DNA of 64,000 bases from Chloromonas sp. AAM2 (lineage: Eukaryota > Chlorophyta > Chlorophyceae > Chlamydomonadales > Chlamydomonadaceae). Of this stretch, positions 35,847-49,500 are shown in pieces. Both the position numbers and the translations under genes were made by a program. Under the pieces are notes generated by a model. That model made no database searches. It was not told the DNA's origin and saw only the letters and a program-made list of their open reading frames with translations. Position 1 is the first letter of the stretch; the number at the start of each line of letters is the position of its first letter. The stretch covers positions 30,731 to 94,730 of the forward strand of contig QAXH01005414.1 in the NCBI GenBank assembly GCA_004335635.1, in the 5' to 3' direction.

Positions 35847-38800
35847 ATGCAGCCTGTCAGCACGCCTGCCCAGCCTGACCGTGCCAGACTGCGGAGACCA
35901 TGCACCAGCAGCAGCCAGACTGTTCCACACAGATGGGGCCCGCAACCAGGGCTCCCGCCATGCATTCACAGCAGCCCGGCAGCGAGGGCCAGGCACGTGC
36001 TCATGGCAATCGCCTCTGGGCAACGTGCCCGTCCTGGGCATGGAAAGCGTGGCAACCCTGGCGACTCAGGATTGCCCTTGACCCTTGGCTACATGCGCAG
36101 CATGTACGAGGTAAGCACGTGCCGTTGCACGTTTTGTCATGTGCACTTCAGAACACGGGCACAGCATACACTGCATGCTGCACTCCACATGTGCAGACGG
36201 CAGGCTGCATCTCATGTCGCTTCGCTTGGGACATGCTACGTGGTCTGCTTCACTGTTCGCATATCCTCCTGTTCCACACACGAAGCTGACCATTGCTCAA
36301 CACGCCGGCTGCACTGACAGTGGCCTAGCTCAGTCATTGCTTTTCTTGGGATAAGAGTCCGTCCCGCATGCCAGGGTGCATGTGCATGAACATGACTGTC
36401 CAACTGTCAACCCATGCTTGCATGCACCTGCATGCAGGTCGATCTAGGACGCAGACCGTGGCCACATGAGGCCTATCCCAAGGGACCTACACGGCTTGAC
36501 TCTACACCAAGCAAAGTGGAGGATCGCTTGCATGCTTGCGAGTCCTTGCAACAGGTGGATTTGTGTACATGTAAACTGTGCATGTGTGCATGTATAGGCA
36601 CTGCAAAAGCGTTGACTGCAAGCTTTCTTCCCGGAACCGTCAGAAGATGCTGCACCTCAGCTGCCTGGCTGCATGCATTTGTAGGGCATGACCAGCATTG
36701 TCGCCAAGTTTCCTGGCGTGTGACTGTCGGCCATGCATGCATGATTCCACATTCAATGATGTATGCATGCTGCACACTGTCTCATCATGCATGGTACATG
36801 GCTGGTTCTGCATGCATGCTTTGCAGCTCAACCAGCTTGTCAAGGACCATGGTCACAGTTTCACGCCTGATGAAATCACGGCCGCCCTGCTGCTGTTACT
36901 TGACCGTTTCAACCCTGCAACCTCATCAAGTACCATCAAGGATGGCGCCAACAGGCGGCGGCTGTTCCCGGAGCTGACCAGCCAGCTGGCTGCTGCTGGG
37001 CCGGCAGCTGCAGCCAGAGCTGTAGCTGTAGGTGTGGGTCGTCCAGCTAAGGTTGGTGGCACCGCAGCTGCTACAGCAACCGTTGCCACCGGGCACTCAC
37101 GTACACTCCCAGCCGCACCAGCAGCAGTGGCGGCAGCACCAGCAGCAGGAGCGGCAGCATCAGCAGCAGGAGCGGCAGCACCAGCAGCAGGAGCGGCCCA
37201 GCCAGGAGTGGTCCGCTCCCCGGCTGGCTGGCCTGCTGTTGCTGCAGTGATTGTCACCCAGCTGTCAGTGTGCCTGGCGAAGCGTAGTGGCTTGAGCAAC
37301 GGCGGGGCGCGCCCTATGGGGGCGGGTGCAGGCGGTGTGGCGGGCGCCAGCGGGAACGGGAACGGTGCAGCGGACGGCAAGGCGGGCGTGAGCATCTCCC
37401 ATGTATCTGCTGCTGTGATGGTAGCAGGGCGCGTGCTTGAAAAGGCCAGCAATGCAGCTGACCACACCGGCAGCAGTGGTAGCAATGGAGCGCTGGCAGG
37501 GAACGGCAACACGCGGGCTGGGGTTCGGAAGGAGCTCGACGATGCGTTGAGAACGCTGCTCAGAGGCACGCAGCGGGGTTTGATGGTGGCCACTCCTTCT
37601 GAGCTGGCACGTCTGGCCCTGGGTCTTGGTTACCTTAACTTGATCGCTGATCAGGACTGGACCATGCGTTTTAATAAGGTGCGATGCTTCAAGGACACAA
37701 CCAACACATGTACTGCTTGTGTGTCGACTTGTGTGTCGACTTTGTGGGACGCTTGGTGAATCGCTCCAGATAGTCCCACGAATAATAAGGGTGGTGTACC
37801 GGAAAGGTGACGTCCGTTATGCAGCAGGTGACAAAACAAACGTATGCTGCAAGTTCTTGCAAATGATGCTCTCTAGTTTTCTCAGCCCACAAAATCCATG
37901 AAGGTGGGACAGCTCGGCACAGAGACCCTCAAGGTGCTCCAGCACGTTCAACAACAATATGCAACTCATGGAATCAACAAGGCAAGCAAGATTCGATTCA
38001 ACAAGCAAGAAACGGTGGAGCACGTGACAAAGAAACGTATGCTGTGCTGTGCATGTAGGTGGTCCAAGCTCGCTTGCCTGACATGAACGGCCTACAGCTC
38101 AGCATGGTGGTATGGGCTGCTGCCAAGCTAAAACCACCGGTGCCCTCCGGCAGCCCCTCCTACCTTCCCCCGGCTGGCGCACCCTTAAATGCCTATTGGT
38201 TTTCCTGTGTTATTGCTGCCACCCTGCCTACCCTGAGCACGCTCAGCCCTGCGTCCCTTTCAAATCTGCTGTGGGCGGTCACACACTGGAAGAGTGACCC
38301 AGGTGTGTGGATGTGAAGGTGGACGTGTGTTGCACCCGTGGCTTAGTAATTTCCATCACCATCGGTTTCCACGCACCGCCATTATGCATCCCGAATCAAT
38401 GACTGCCTTTATCACTGACTGTATGCATCACATTGGCGGCACCATTGAGCCTCCGTGCATCCGCCCGCAATTCATGGACTGGATTCTCACACCCTCTGCC
38501 ACCTGCTGCCATGACCACGCAAGCTAGGCACATTACCTTGAGCCCATCTGCTATCAAGCCTTGCACGGGTCATATCTCATCTGTTGGTTGACCTTTAAAT
38601 GCCTTGTGAATGACAAACATGACTGGTTCCGCTTGCTGGATGCCAGGCAAGTGACAAGCATAGCTGGTCACTGACTAGCCGGTTGGTTACTAACTGTCCC
38701 TACCCCAACCTGCTCCTGTGATGCCCGCAGGAGCCGAGTGGCGCGCTGCCGCTTTCAGTGCCCTGCGTGCCGCCCTCCCCACCATGCGGCCCGACAGCGT

Positions 38801-41113
38801 GGCCGCCTCCCTGCGGGCGGTCCGGGCCATGCATGTGGCGGGCGGGCCGATGCCCTCAGCCCTGCTAGCTGCCAGCCTGGAGAGGGTGGCGCAGCTGCAG
38901 CACGTCATGCTGCCACAACACGACATACAGGTGAAGTGACATGCGGCTCGCTCAGTAGGAGACTCAGTACTTCAGTCGTCTGCAATCCAGCCCTTGGAAA
39001 AGCAATAAGCAATACCCGGTAGTTTCCGAATTACGGCCCTTGGTCGACCTTCCAGCAAGAACAGTTACTCTAATTACCCCCCTGCGCAGGGTTAGATTGC
39101 CGGTGTAGTTGGGGTTGAGACCTGTTGATTGGCTTGCCCACTCGTCCATGCCCACCCCTGCCCCTTTGTGCATTGCATGGGTGTAACTGTGTGTGCTCTG
39201 CACGTGAGCACACACAAGTTGCCATGCCCAGCAAGTGCATTCTTGACGTGGATCCCATGCGTTTCCACATGTGACGTACGTTACTTTACTTGGATCCCAT
39301 GCCACATGTGACATACGTTTCTTCATGTGTGTATGTAAGTGTTTCTGCACGTATGCTTAGGTGCTGGAGACCTGGGAGGCTTTTGAGTATCTTCCCCCTG
39401 AGCCGGCCATGCAGTCCTTCACTCAAGCCATCCGCCCCCGGCTTTCCCGCTACTCAGCGCCCCAGCTATGCCGGCTGGTGCATGCACTAGCCAGGCAGGG
39501 CTTCCTACCCTCCGCAGCGTGGCTAGCGGAGTGGGCAGGGGCGCTACAAGCCGTTTTAAGGACCCTGGAAGCACGTGACGTAGCCACTGTGCTTGCGGCG
39601 TGTGCTGAGTGGCGCGTTCTGCCGCCAAGGACGTTGCTGGTGGCGGTTTTCGAGCTGAGTCTGGCGCAGGCGCGCTCTGGGGCAATGGAGCCATTGTCAG
39701 CTACCAGGCAACTGGTGGCATTGGCAGACCTGATGTGAGTGGTGAAGGAGTGGTGAAGTGTGACGTAGGCAATCAGCCATGATCATTACCCGACTGACTG
39801 TGGTTTTGCAGCAGAATCCCTGTGTTGCCTAGCGGCCAGTGCTTGGTATCTTCGAGGCTGCAGGCAGTGCACTGCAGTATGCAGAAAACGTTGCCCCAAA
39901 AAGGACGTCCAAATCCAATCCTGGTCGCTTGGGTTTGTTTGGATGAAATGCTGCTTTTAGTGCGGTTTCTTGACGGTTTTTTCTCTGCAGGCTAGCTCCC
40001 TCCCGTCAGATGCTCTTCCAGCTACTACAGGTTGTGGCAGGCCACAAGTCCCCCTCGCAACCCCCCACCCGCCAAACCAACACCAACGGCGCTGCTATCA
40101 GCACCACCGATTCCACAGAAAGCGACACTCAACAGCAGCGGCAACTGCAATTAGACCACGCTATGATGCTTTCAGACGTGATTACGTGCTTGCCCCGTTT
40201 GCTGGGCTTGTACACTCGTCAGGAGCTGCAGCCTGGGCAGCCGGTGACGGCGGTGGTAGTTGCGGGGGACGGGGTCTCCGTCTCCGCACACACTGGCGCA
40301 GCGAGCAACAGGCTTCCCGGCGGGGATTGGGCGGGCCTGGCTTCGAAACCCGCGAGCCGGCTAGCAACCGCCTCAAGGCTGGCCGCTGAAGCAGCCGCGC
40401 AAGCGGCGGGAGAAGCCGCACAGGCAGAGGCTGCGGGGGTCCCGCCTGCGCCGCCCACCCCGCAGGCAGCCGCGGCTATCATTCCCCGTCACCGGTCGGC
40501 CGATGTGGTGGATCTGCTGCTGCCACCGAGTGTGGCTGTGCCGATGCTGGAGGCTGCGTATGCTCGTTTGAATCTGCTGCCCAGGAGGGAGCTGTACCTT
40601 CAGGTGTGATGGGGTGTGGTAGGGTGTGACACGGTGTGATGAGGTGTGGTAGGGTGTGACACGGGATTGATGGGTGTGACAGGAGGTATCAATCCTGGGC
40701 CTTGGCAAATCACGGGCTGACAATTAGGTCCATCCAGGTGTTGTCATCCAGGTGTAAAGAGAACTACATGTTTTCACCGCTGACCTCTTTATCCACAAGC
40801 AGGACTGTGTCGAACGCACGTTGGTCGGTAGAACGCATGTCGTGCATGTATCAAGTGTTCCTGCGTGTTTTGTGCTCTTCAGGTGCGAGCTCTAGCCCTC
40901 ATGCGGCTGTCGCCAGGGCAGGCATTTCTGGCCGCCCATGTGGCCGCCATGGCACCCCACCTGCCCCGCATGACACCCAGGGAGAAACTGCGAGTGGATG
41001 CATGCTACCAGATCCTTACAAACGACCCAACCTGCCTGCGGCTAGATATACCAGTAGTACGGCCGGCACCCCTGAGCACGCGCCCCAGCCAGGCACTCCC
41101 ACTGCCTGCATGA
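35847..41113 (+). CDS. OPR/FAST-like helical-repeat protein, predicted organelle RNA factor
   Basis: Nine exons: 35847-36110, 36438-36554, 36827-37678, 37886-37981, 38059-38302, 38731-38930, 39361-39734, 39991-40603, 40883-41113; 996 residues with phase kept throughout. The start ATG at 35847 sits in a strong context (GCCACCATGC) and opens a Pro/Ser/Arg-rich leader like a transit peptide. The body is made of Leu/Ala-rich helical pairs of the kind seen in algal OPR and FAST-type proteins: LQQLNQLVKDHGHSFTPDEI, LQLSMVVWAAAKLKPP, LSNLLWAVTHW, LCRLVHALARQGFLPSAAWL. Ala/Pro-rich low-complexity runs separate them (37110-37200 and within exon 8). No C-terminal RAP domain is visible; the protein ends LSTRPSQALPLPA. 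Exon 4 appears to end at a GC donor (AAG/GCAAGC). OPR proteins stabilise or process chloroplast transcripts in Chlamydomonas; that role here is inferred from fold type only. Its 3' end faces the RRM gene 1 kb away. Confidence 0.6.
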
Positions 41114-42118
41114 TGCAATGTCCTCACCGCCTGTTGGTAAGCAGTGCTTGCAGAAAGGTCGGACTTCGTACCCTGAAGGGTTTTAACAGCTGCTGCTTTC
41201 ACAAGAGCAGCTACGTTGAGCAGTTCATGCGCATTGCCACACGGTATGGCTTGACCACAGGATTGGAAGAAGTTGCGTGTGTGCTGATTCCTATGAGGCC
41301 TACTGTACTGCAACTCGGAGCCAGTTATGTTGGTTTGCTACTCGAGTCAAAGTTGGAATCAGAACACGTGATTCGTCTCCCGGGCACACCTGCCTATTAA
41401 CACGGCTATTAAGAGTTGCCTGTATTCTGTTGTTTTGGAGCAATCCCCCGCAAGGCAAATCCACCAGATTCATTGGACGTTGTAACTCCAGCAGCGGGCC
41501 TGCTGCTGCTGCTGGTGGTACACCTCTGCAACGTGTGTAAACAAACCAAGGCTCTGAAGGCAAGTCTTGCTGCCCAATTGTTGGCTCCGATGACCAAGGA
41601 CAGCTGCGGCCTGTGTTGAGTGCCTGAAGTTCGCCTCAGCAGAAATGACCATGCGTGTTTTGCAGTTCGTGCCAGCTGTCAGGTGCATGAGATGAGAACT
41701 GATCAACGCACATCGCACTGGTACCTTGCTCATCATGCCATAGATTAGGGAAGACCTTACATCAGGTGAAATAATCTTTGAAATAATCGCATTACCAGTT
41801 TGACTCCTTCACAGAAAGTTGGATGCCCCAGTTGCAAATTCAAGCAACGATCTGCTTTTGGGCGATCTGCATTGCTAGCGCAGAGCTTTCCAAGCCGGTT
41901 TGGCCAGGTGCTAGGCTTGATGCCGGTCAGCGGAATACAATGCAAGGATGCGTTGCATTCAGGATACCGCGTTTCTAGCCAAGAGGCTTGTGCTACACAA
42001 TCGTGACGGGATCGCACCAATGTGGGGCTTGCGCATCCACAGTGGTTGGCCAGTTTGACGTATTCACATCACATCGGGAGGGCAAGTCTCGTGCGTGACA
42101 GGCTGTGGTCCTCATCAA
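41114..42118. other. Convergent 3' regions of the OPR-like and RRM genes
   Basis: No coding exon seen. TGTAA polyadenylation-like signals occur on the plus strand near 41537 and on the minus strand near 41757. Confidence 0.5.
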
Positions 42119-43346
42119 CTAGTGCGCAGCCTGCACTGTTGGTTTGGGTTGCTTCTGATCCTCTCTTGGCACGTAGCCATAGTCATCCTCCACAAAGCGA
42201 TCCTTGCGTACAATCATGGGCCTGTGCAAGCATTGGGCCAGGCACGCACGGCATGGGTGTAGGGCCAGGAATGGCGTGGGCAAGGCAAGGTGTGGCATGA
42301 ACGAGCACCTCTCCAGTCTCCAGTGCTTGGGTGAATGTACAAGAGCGATTGAGCAGTGCGGCAGTACTGCGACCCGAACATCATGGTTGTGAACAGCATC
42401 ATTCGGGCACAAGCAAATGTGATGCGAGCACTACACAGCACATCTACTCCAGTGTCTATGTCTGCCCTTAGTTGCTGTGGAGTTCAGTACTGGGAGATAA
42501 CTCAGTCTTCTGCACTGGAAATTGTTCAAGTTGAATGGGCTGTTGTTGACAAGGGTGCAGTGGTGACCAATAGGTTACCGGCAACTTCCCGTCCGCTGAG
42601 CAGTGCTCCCCGGACTGAAGGCCATGTAAACAACAACAACAACAACAACAACAACATCTATTCCAGAACAAACACTCCAAGCTCGGAGAGCACTCAACTC
42701 GCTAGGGCTGTGATACTGACCTTCCCATTAGCGCCTTTCCATCCATGATGCGCAGGACTGCATCCAGGTGTTGGGGATCAGGGTCGTGCAGCGTCACTAT
42801 CCCCAGCCCACAGGTCTTGGCGGACGTGCCATTCCCCTTTTTCAGCAGCTCTACGTGCGCCTGTGGGCAGTCCACAGCACAGGCAAGACAGATTCATGCT
42901 GGGAATGCAGCTCTCAAGCAAACGGACGGCCTTAGAGAGGTGTTACACTATTCAGCTGTCATAGGGACAAGTTGTTGCCAACTGCGGTCGCTTCCATTGG
43001 TGAGGCCAGTGTCTAGCCATGCTGCATCCAACCTAAAGGCTTGGCCTAGTCAGTCGGCAACCCTTAACCACAGCGGGCCTCGTACCAGGTCAATCTTGGC
43101 ATGCTCATGAAACGCGTCCTCAACTTGTACGGGCGCGATAGAGAAAGGCAGATTACTGCAAGCAGGTGAGAAAGAGTGCTTGTGCTCAGTCAAATGTGCC
43201 TCTCTCTAGGGCTTTGGTGTCGATGACACGTCACCAGTAAGGCAGGCTGGCCTGCACGATACTTGCCTCAGGTATAGAGCAGCATGGTTGCTGGGCTGTC
43301 GTTGTAGCTTGCGCTCCTGCTGCTTCCCGGCGTTATCTGTCGCCAT
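42119..43346 (-). CDS. Small single-RRM RNA-binding protein
   Basis: Four exons: 43346-43267, 43155-43086, 42860-42721, 42221-42119; 130 residues, stop TAG at 42119-42121. The RNA recognition motif fills residues about 23-105. RNP2 is rebuilt exactly across the first intron (ALYL + SNLPFSI), followed by VEDAFHEHAKIDL, then RNP1-like CGLGIVTL and the closing DAVLRIMDGKALMGRPMIV. The short tail is acidic then basic (DRFVEDDYGYVPREDQK). The first intron uses a GC donor (CTGAG/GCAAGT), the strongest non-canonical donor in the window because the RNP2 motif depends on it. Proteins of this kind bind single-stranded RNA; the compartment is not evident, as no obvious targeting peptide precedes the RRM (MATDNAGKQQERKLQRQPSN). 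Convergent with the OPR-like gene. Confidence 0.8.
42564..42655. mobile_element. SINE-like dispersed repeat, copy 2
   Basis: Second copy of the repeat at 9690-9785, in the same orientation, with a longer (CAA)n tail of about nine units. It lies in the last intron of the RRM gene. Confidence 0.6.
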
Positions 43347-44673
43347 TGTGTTGAATACGTGCAGTTAATACCGATACTAAATGATGAGGTCGAATGCTGC
43401 AGAGTGGCGACTGTTTTGATCACAGCTGCATTCTTGATGCACTGCCTTTGATGGCATTGCCCTTTGATGCCGTTCAGCATGGGCCCGTACTCGTAACGTA
43501 CATAGGTACTAATTCTTTCACCATGCACCCACTCTCCAATGCTTGGTTCCGTGCCACCTTCCTGCTGACGCACACGCTAGGTGAAGATTGAACATATAAC
43601 ACGCGTACAAACCCTGTACTTACATACCATTTACACTGCAGATGTTGCTTGCAGCGGTGCGGTATGCTCAGCCAACCCTGACCTGCATGTATGCAGTAAA
43701 GCCCCTCCAATGTACAGCATGTGCTTTGCTCCACGCCTTGCCACATATATGTTTTCGCTGCCGTGGCACGTCAACTCCTTTGAGTTGTGCAAGGTTCGAG
43801 CAGAGGATTGACACCAGGTTCTCCGGCTAATGTTACATGTGCGCCTGCTGCAGTGACCGGCGCTATTTCCGACCGGCCTAGTGACCAACAATCAAGTACA
43901 AAGGACTGACTGACGGGAAAGCAAACCCGTACGAGCATTCTCACATCAATAACAACACAACGTAGTGAAAATTGTGGCTCTGTGGACAAGTAGCCTGTCA
44001 TTGCCAGAAAATGGAAGACATGTTTTTGACAACCCGCAATTAGAGACAGCGCTGAGGTGGACATGCACATGCACACATCCTCAGCACGACAGTGGCAACA
44101 GATCACAAAAACATTGACCAAGTGGAGCAAGCGTTTTGCTGAAGCAATTGTTTCCCGAGTGCCAAGTCACGAACGGCAAGTTTGGCCACCAGGGGATGCT
44201 TGTCTACCTGTCAGCATTCATCGAATTCAACAGCTCGAATTGAATCATCCACGCCTGCCCAACGCTGTTTGACGGAGCATATTGTGCAGCAGACCGTTAT
44301 ATACAGCAGACATGTGCTTGTGTGTACAACTTGAATCGCGTGCCCAAACTGTGCAAACTTGTCTCCCCATTACGTTTGAAAGCGAGAACAGAACAGCACC
44401 AGAAGACAGGGAAGTGATGCAAGCACGCCACCAACTAGCTTCCACGAAGCTAACATTGCTGACTTGCTTAGCTGGCTATTTCCCAACGCAAACAGATCAC
44501 ACAACAGCAGCAGAATGTACTTGACTCTCAACTACCGTCACCATGCCGGCAAAAGCCGCACTGCCGCTTGATCACTCAAGCGCATGTTGACAGCAGGCAG
44601 CTACTGGCATGGGGGCCTTGCACAACTTTCCAATCAATCATGAGCTGATAGCCCCTGATCCTCACAATTGCAG

Positions 44674-44790
44674 ATCACGTGGCAGATGATCAAGCAGAAG
44701 AACCAAAAAGATGGCCAGTGGTTCGGCATTGCATTGCACAATGGCGTTCAAGGCCATGTAGCCAGGTTACAGCTCCAGTTTGTACAATGA
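44674..44790 (+). other. Possible isolated terminal exon
   Basis: After an acceptor-like CAATTGCAG, an open frame reads ITWQMIKQKNQKDGQWFGIA and continues to TGA at about 44788-44790, with AATAAA some 50 bases downstream. Its composition looks more protein-like than the surrounding DNA, but I could not link it to other exons or to a family. Confidence 0.2.
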
Positions 44791-45755
44791 GTTGTACGTT
44801 GTTTAATGCTGGGGCAGCTCCTGCCTAGCTTGTGAAGTCAAATAAACTGATCAAGATGCACACTCAACACCAGTCTACCCCGTCTGACTTGACTGGCCAA
44901 CAAATGCTTGAAATTGCTTGTCAAAAGCACTTGAGTCATTGCTGATGCCCATAATCCGCCACTGAGAATCCTCACCCTTACTCAACGCCTTGTCCACCCA
45001 AATAACTCGTTGTGTTCCGAGAAGAATGGTAAGTCGTGTCAGATTTAGAACGCTTTATTTCTAAGGTGTACAGTTGCACGTTGTAGGCATGATCGGTCCT
45101 CTGTTGATCAGGCCGTACAGGCTGAACTAATGCAATGCAACTGCCTACCCCACCACGAACAGCAAATTCAGCTGCTTGCCACCCTCCATTACGTGCATGC
45201 ACCTGTGCCAAACGACATTGAAAGCAATCACCCCGGCACATTCGTGACCGCCTTGGTGACTGGGCTGATGTCCAGGGAGGGCACACTTTTTAGATTACGT
45301 GTTGTGCCAGTAGCTCTTGTCAGGTGCACGCTCTGTTGCGACAATGCGACTGGCACACTCTTTTGCAGTTTTCTGTCAACTGCAGCCCGTGTAATCGTCA
45401 GAACAGCGCGCAAAGAACTTCAGCTATAATCGATAGGACAGGGGACAGGGCGCAAATACGTGTGACCAGCTTTGACTACAGTTGATTGCATGACGTTGTT
45501 TGCCAAAACAGGGCAAACCCGCCAGAGCTGTCTGAAAGAAGAATCCTTGCTTGATCAATGCACACCCAGTCTGCCAGGCCACTCACTTGCTCGACTGTTT
45601 ACTGTCAACGACATGGACTGTATTTTTGTGCTTGCTTGCACAGCAGACTGTCAAGTAACTGCATAACAAATTAGGACGAATCCCTTGCCTGATTTCAAGG
45701 CTGTCTTTTTTTCTAAACAACCTGCCCACAGCTATATGCTGCTTGAAAAAAAAAA

Positions 45756-45842
45756 GATTGCCACTTCTGGGACAGTTTGTGTGAATAGGTCTGTATTACC
45801 GCCAGAACCATTGTGTGTCAGCAAACTTCTTTTTTCCCGGGT
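45756..45842. repeat. Diverged copy of the 18-bp motif with A/T homopolymer ends
   Basis: A10 followed by GATTGCCACTTCTGGGAC, then GCAAACTTCTTTTTTCCC about 55 bases on, forming a short imperfect inverted structure. Confidence 0.6.
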
Positions 45843-46561
45843 TTCGTTCACAAACAAGTTGCTGGCGAAAATGGACAGCCAGCACGCTACATCCGCGTCA
45901 AGTTCTGGGTGTCAACATGCCAACTCGAAAGCACGAAGAATTGCGAGAGCACAAATCCGTGAGGCTGGGTTTCATCCGCCAGGAATGGCGAGTTGACACG
46001 CAAGGTGCAGGCCAAAACCAGCATTCACACCTGAGCCAAGCCGCGCTTGGGAGAGCGGCTCGTGTAGGCCGAAGATTTGCCAGGGCCAGCATCATGCATG
46101 CTAGGTCGGCTCGAGAAATATATGGAAAGAGTGCGAGTTGTCAGTCTCTCCAAATCCCTGCCCACTCATGCATGTTGCGCTCTGCCTACTAGCGCTGCGC
46201 AGACTGCGAGAGAGATGGTGGCAGAGAGGGCCAACGAGATGAATAGGTGGCAAATAAAGCGCTCCTTTGCGAAACGAACGGACGAAACCCCCCCCCCTTG
46301 CATTGACCCGCCTACTGCTAAGACAGCGCGCCATCTGCAGGCTGCCATGCTCAGGCAGTCAGCCGCCTCCCCGATGCACCAATTAACATGGCGCAACCTG
46401 TACTGCCATCAGAAGCCACGTGTGAGCTGACAGCAACCTGACAGCACGAACTGTGCAGCCTTGGGTCATGGCTATGGGTCTGGATCTGTGTCTGGCCATC
46501 TGGGTCTGTGTCTGGCCACGGGTCTCTTCGGATAATTCTCATCATTCTGGCCCCGGGACTC

Positions 46562-49500
46562 TCATAAGTCCTGTGGCAGATCAAGGTGCTGCTTGGACTC
46601 TGTAGGCGAGTGACAGCCGCGCGTCACAAAGCATGTCACAGCGCCAAACGGAGCAGCAAGCGGGGAGATGGCAGATGGAGCAGCAACCAGGTCCTTCGAA
46701 GCGACATGCGTATTGTCCACATGCATGCTTGCAGGGCCATGTGATTGCTCAGGACTGCCTATGAGATCACCAAATGAGGGTTCTGCATCTGAGATTGTAT
46801 TGGTGCAAGGTTGGACGGGCGTGCTGTATGTGGGGGTACCATCCGAGGCTGGGGTGTTCAGTGCAGGGTACAGGCCATCAACGTCCATGGACAGGCAGCT
46901 CTCTGTAGAAGTAACAAGGCCCAGCACGGAGCAGGGCGTGGTAGGGTGCTCATTGCCTGCCTGCCTTGGTGCCAATTGGTCGGGTAAGAAAACGTCCAGG
47001 TGTGGTGCAAAGAGTGGTTTCGTAGCGGCTGGCGAGGTGAAGGGGTGTGGAAGGGCCGCGGCTGGCCGGACCAACAGCTGCGGTTCGGGAAGCAGCTGCG
47101 CAGCGGCACCGTCAGTCATTGGTGAGGGTGGGAACAGACTGGTGCTCACGGCCTGAGCTATCAACTGGTCACAGGTATTCACCCAGCCGGTGTCAGCACG
47201 CCACGGCTCATCCTCGTTCCCACCCACAACGCCGTCCTCCCCTACACTGCCATCACGCAGCACCCGGCCTCGCAGCAGAATCTGAGGCCCGGATAGCGAC
47301 GGGCTGACAGGCAGCATGCCTCGTCGCTGCGGCGAGGAAGGCACACCGGGCAGCGGCACACCATTGGCAAGTGCGGCCATTACCCGATCCATAGCGGTTG
47401 GACTGCTGCCTGCTGCTGTGGCTCTGCCTAGCGCTGTGGGACTGCCTGGTGGGCCAAACATGCGCTCTGAGGAAGTAGGACTGTTGATCAGCTGCACACG
47501 GTCTGAGATAGGGCTGCCGGGTTCCGCTGTGGCACCACGACTTGGCACGGCCGCTGCTTCTGACGACCCGAGCACACGCCTGTCGGTATGCCCCACCGCA
47601 TCAGCTTCATCAGCTGCTGAAAGTCGCTGGCTACAGGATGACTGGCGGCTGGGTGGAGAGAGCAACGGCTGCTGCTGGTCCAGCTTCCGCGCAACTGCCA
47701 CGCCCAGCTTCCGTTTGTTTGACGGGAGAGCAGCAGGGAAGTAGCCTTGCAGTGCTTGCGGTGATGCCGGCCCATCCAAGCCACCAGGCTCGCAGGGTGC
47801 ACCTGCTTGTAAATCCTGATCAGCACGTGCCTCTGGGGTATCAGGGTGGCCTGTGGCCAGAAGCCAATCGCCGGCGCCTGCGGTACTAGTATGGTTTTCA
47901 CACGGTGAGCAAGATGAGTCCGGAAGCAGCAGTCCGACGGAGGATGGGCCGCTGCTTGGGTGGACCTGCTTTGCGCCTTGTTGTTTACTACCGCCTGTGC
48001 TGCAGCATATGGGTTGCACACCGAGGTGCACTGCTAATTGACCAGTGGGGAGTGGCATGCATGGTGAAGGTGTACGGCTGGTGGTGACTGGTGGTGGTGG
48101 AGGGACGGGTTCGGCGGTTGCTTTCGGCTCGTTGACGGTTGAGGAGGAACGAGGCGTCTGCACAAGCACCTCATGTTGTCGAATGCTTGGCTGTGGCGCC
48201 TGGGCAGGCAATGGCTGAGGCAAGGTGGCTCCGCTGAGCGAGGGCCTGAAGACGTTGAATGCGTTCTTCACAAGCTCAACACATAGCTCCTGAGCGTTGC
48301 GGTTCCAGTCTGCATACACAGAACACACACAGCACTAGCGTTGCCAATCACTGAATCTGACAGCAACTGCCACAAGTGCTACCAGGCCAGACAGTACCGA
48401 GAGACATCTGGTGCATTACTCCAGCAGTAGGCATCACAGAAGAACAAGCACCACTACTCCAGCAACAGGCATCACAGAAGAACCAGCACCACGACTCCGG
48501 CAACAGGCATCACAGAAGAACCAGCACCAAGGCAAGCATGCGACAGTGGGTACAGCCGCAACCAGCCAGGCAATGAATCGCCATTTGGCCATGAATGCAC
48601 TCATTGGTTGCGATGGCCTCACCTGCAGGAAAATGCATGCCTGGCAAGTCACGTGCTGTACTGTTGAACAAGATGGGGGCCCACAAGCTCGCCAAGTGCT
48701 GCCGCATGCGGTCCTGGTCCTGCTCCGCTCGGCGATAGACCCATTGTTGAAGGAAAAGCAACAACGGGCGCAGCACGGATAAGCTGTGCTCGTCCACCTG
48801 TATGAACAAGAGGAATTACTACATGAATCAGGTTGTGCATACACAGGACAGCACAGGACATTTCAAAGGTTGGGCACATGCAGCAGTGATAGATGGCGGC
48901 TGCATGCACCCAACGTTTTGGCGGGGGTGCTAAAGGGTGGGCGCCGTAACACCTTTGATTGCACAAGCGTGTCCACATGCAGATGTCCAGGGTGCTTGTT
49001 CAAAGCAGCACTGCGGCGGCTATTCGCACGCTGCTCGCATGTCCGTGAATTACCCGCCACGTCAGCCAGCCCAAGGCAGGCCAAAAAAGTTGGCAAAACG
49101 CAGCAATCACCTCTTGCATTGCGGGCATCACACCCAGGCTGCCCGTAATCAGTCTCCTTTGGAGAGCTGTGGGAAAGAGACTGGGCAGGCGCTGCAGCCT
49201 GTTCAGAAGCGCGGCGTGCACCTGCGATAAAGGGATGAGCATCTCTTTTGCTTAACATACTGGCAATGGCTAGTAAGCCTGTGTGTAAGTCGAGACACTG
49301 AGAAATACTGATTGCAATTCTGTCTCGTGCGATGCTGGGGTTAGAATCCCAAACGCAAGGGACACCCTTGCACATTTGCTTCTTCCACTTCGGCTACTGA
49401 CAGCTGCCCAGAACACGCACCATGTGTGCCGGGATAACTGGCCCTTCCGCCTGTTCCATCGCAATCAGGTCGGATAGGCTGCCCACGGCCACAGGCTGGT

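Larger units (their letters stand above)
43347..46561. other. Gene-poor stretch with repeats
   Basis: Apart from the candidate exon at 44674-44790 and a diverged 18-bp motif copy at 45756, no chain of exons could be built. It includes the promoter side of the RRM gene and the 3' side of the RhoGAP-like gene. Confidence 0.4.

Noticed and set aside
43581..44272. Possible gene upstream of the 44674 candidate exon
   Set aside because: Several short open stretches exist, but no consistent splice phases or family motifs link them.
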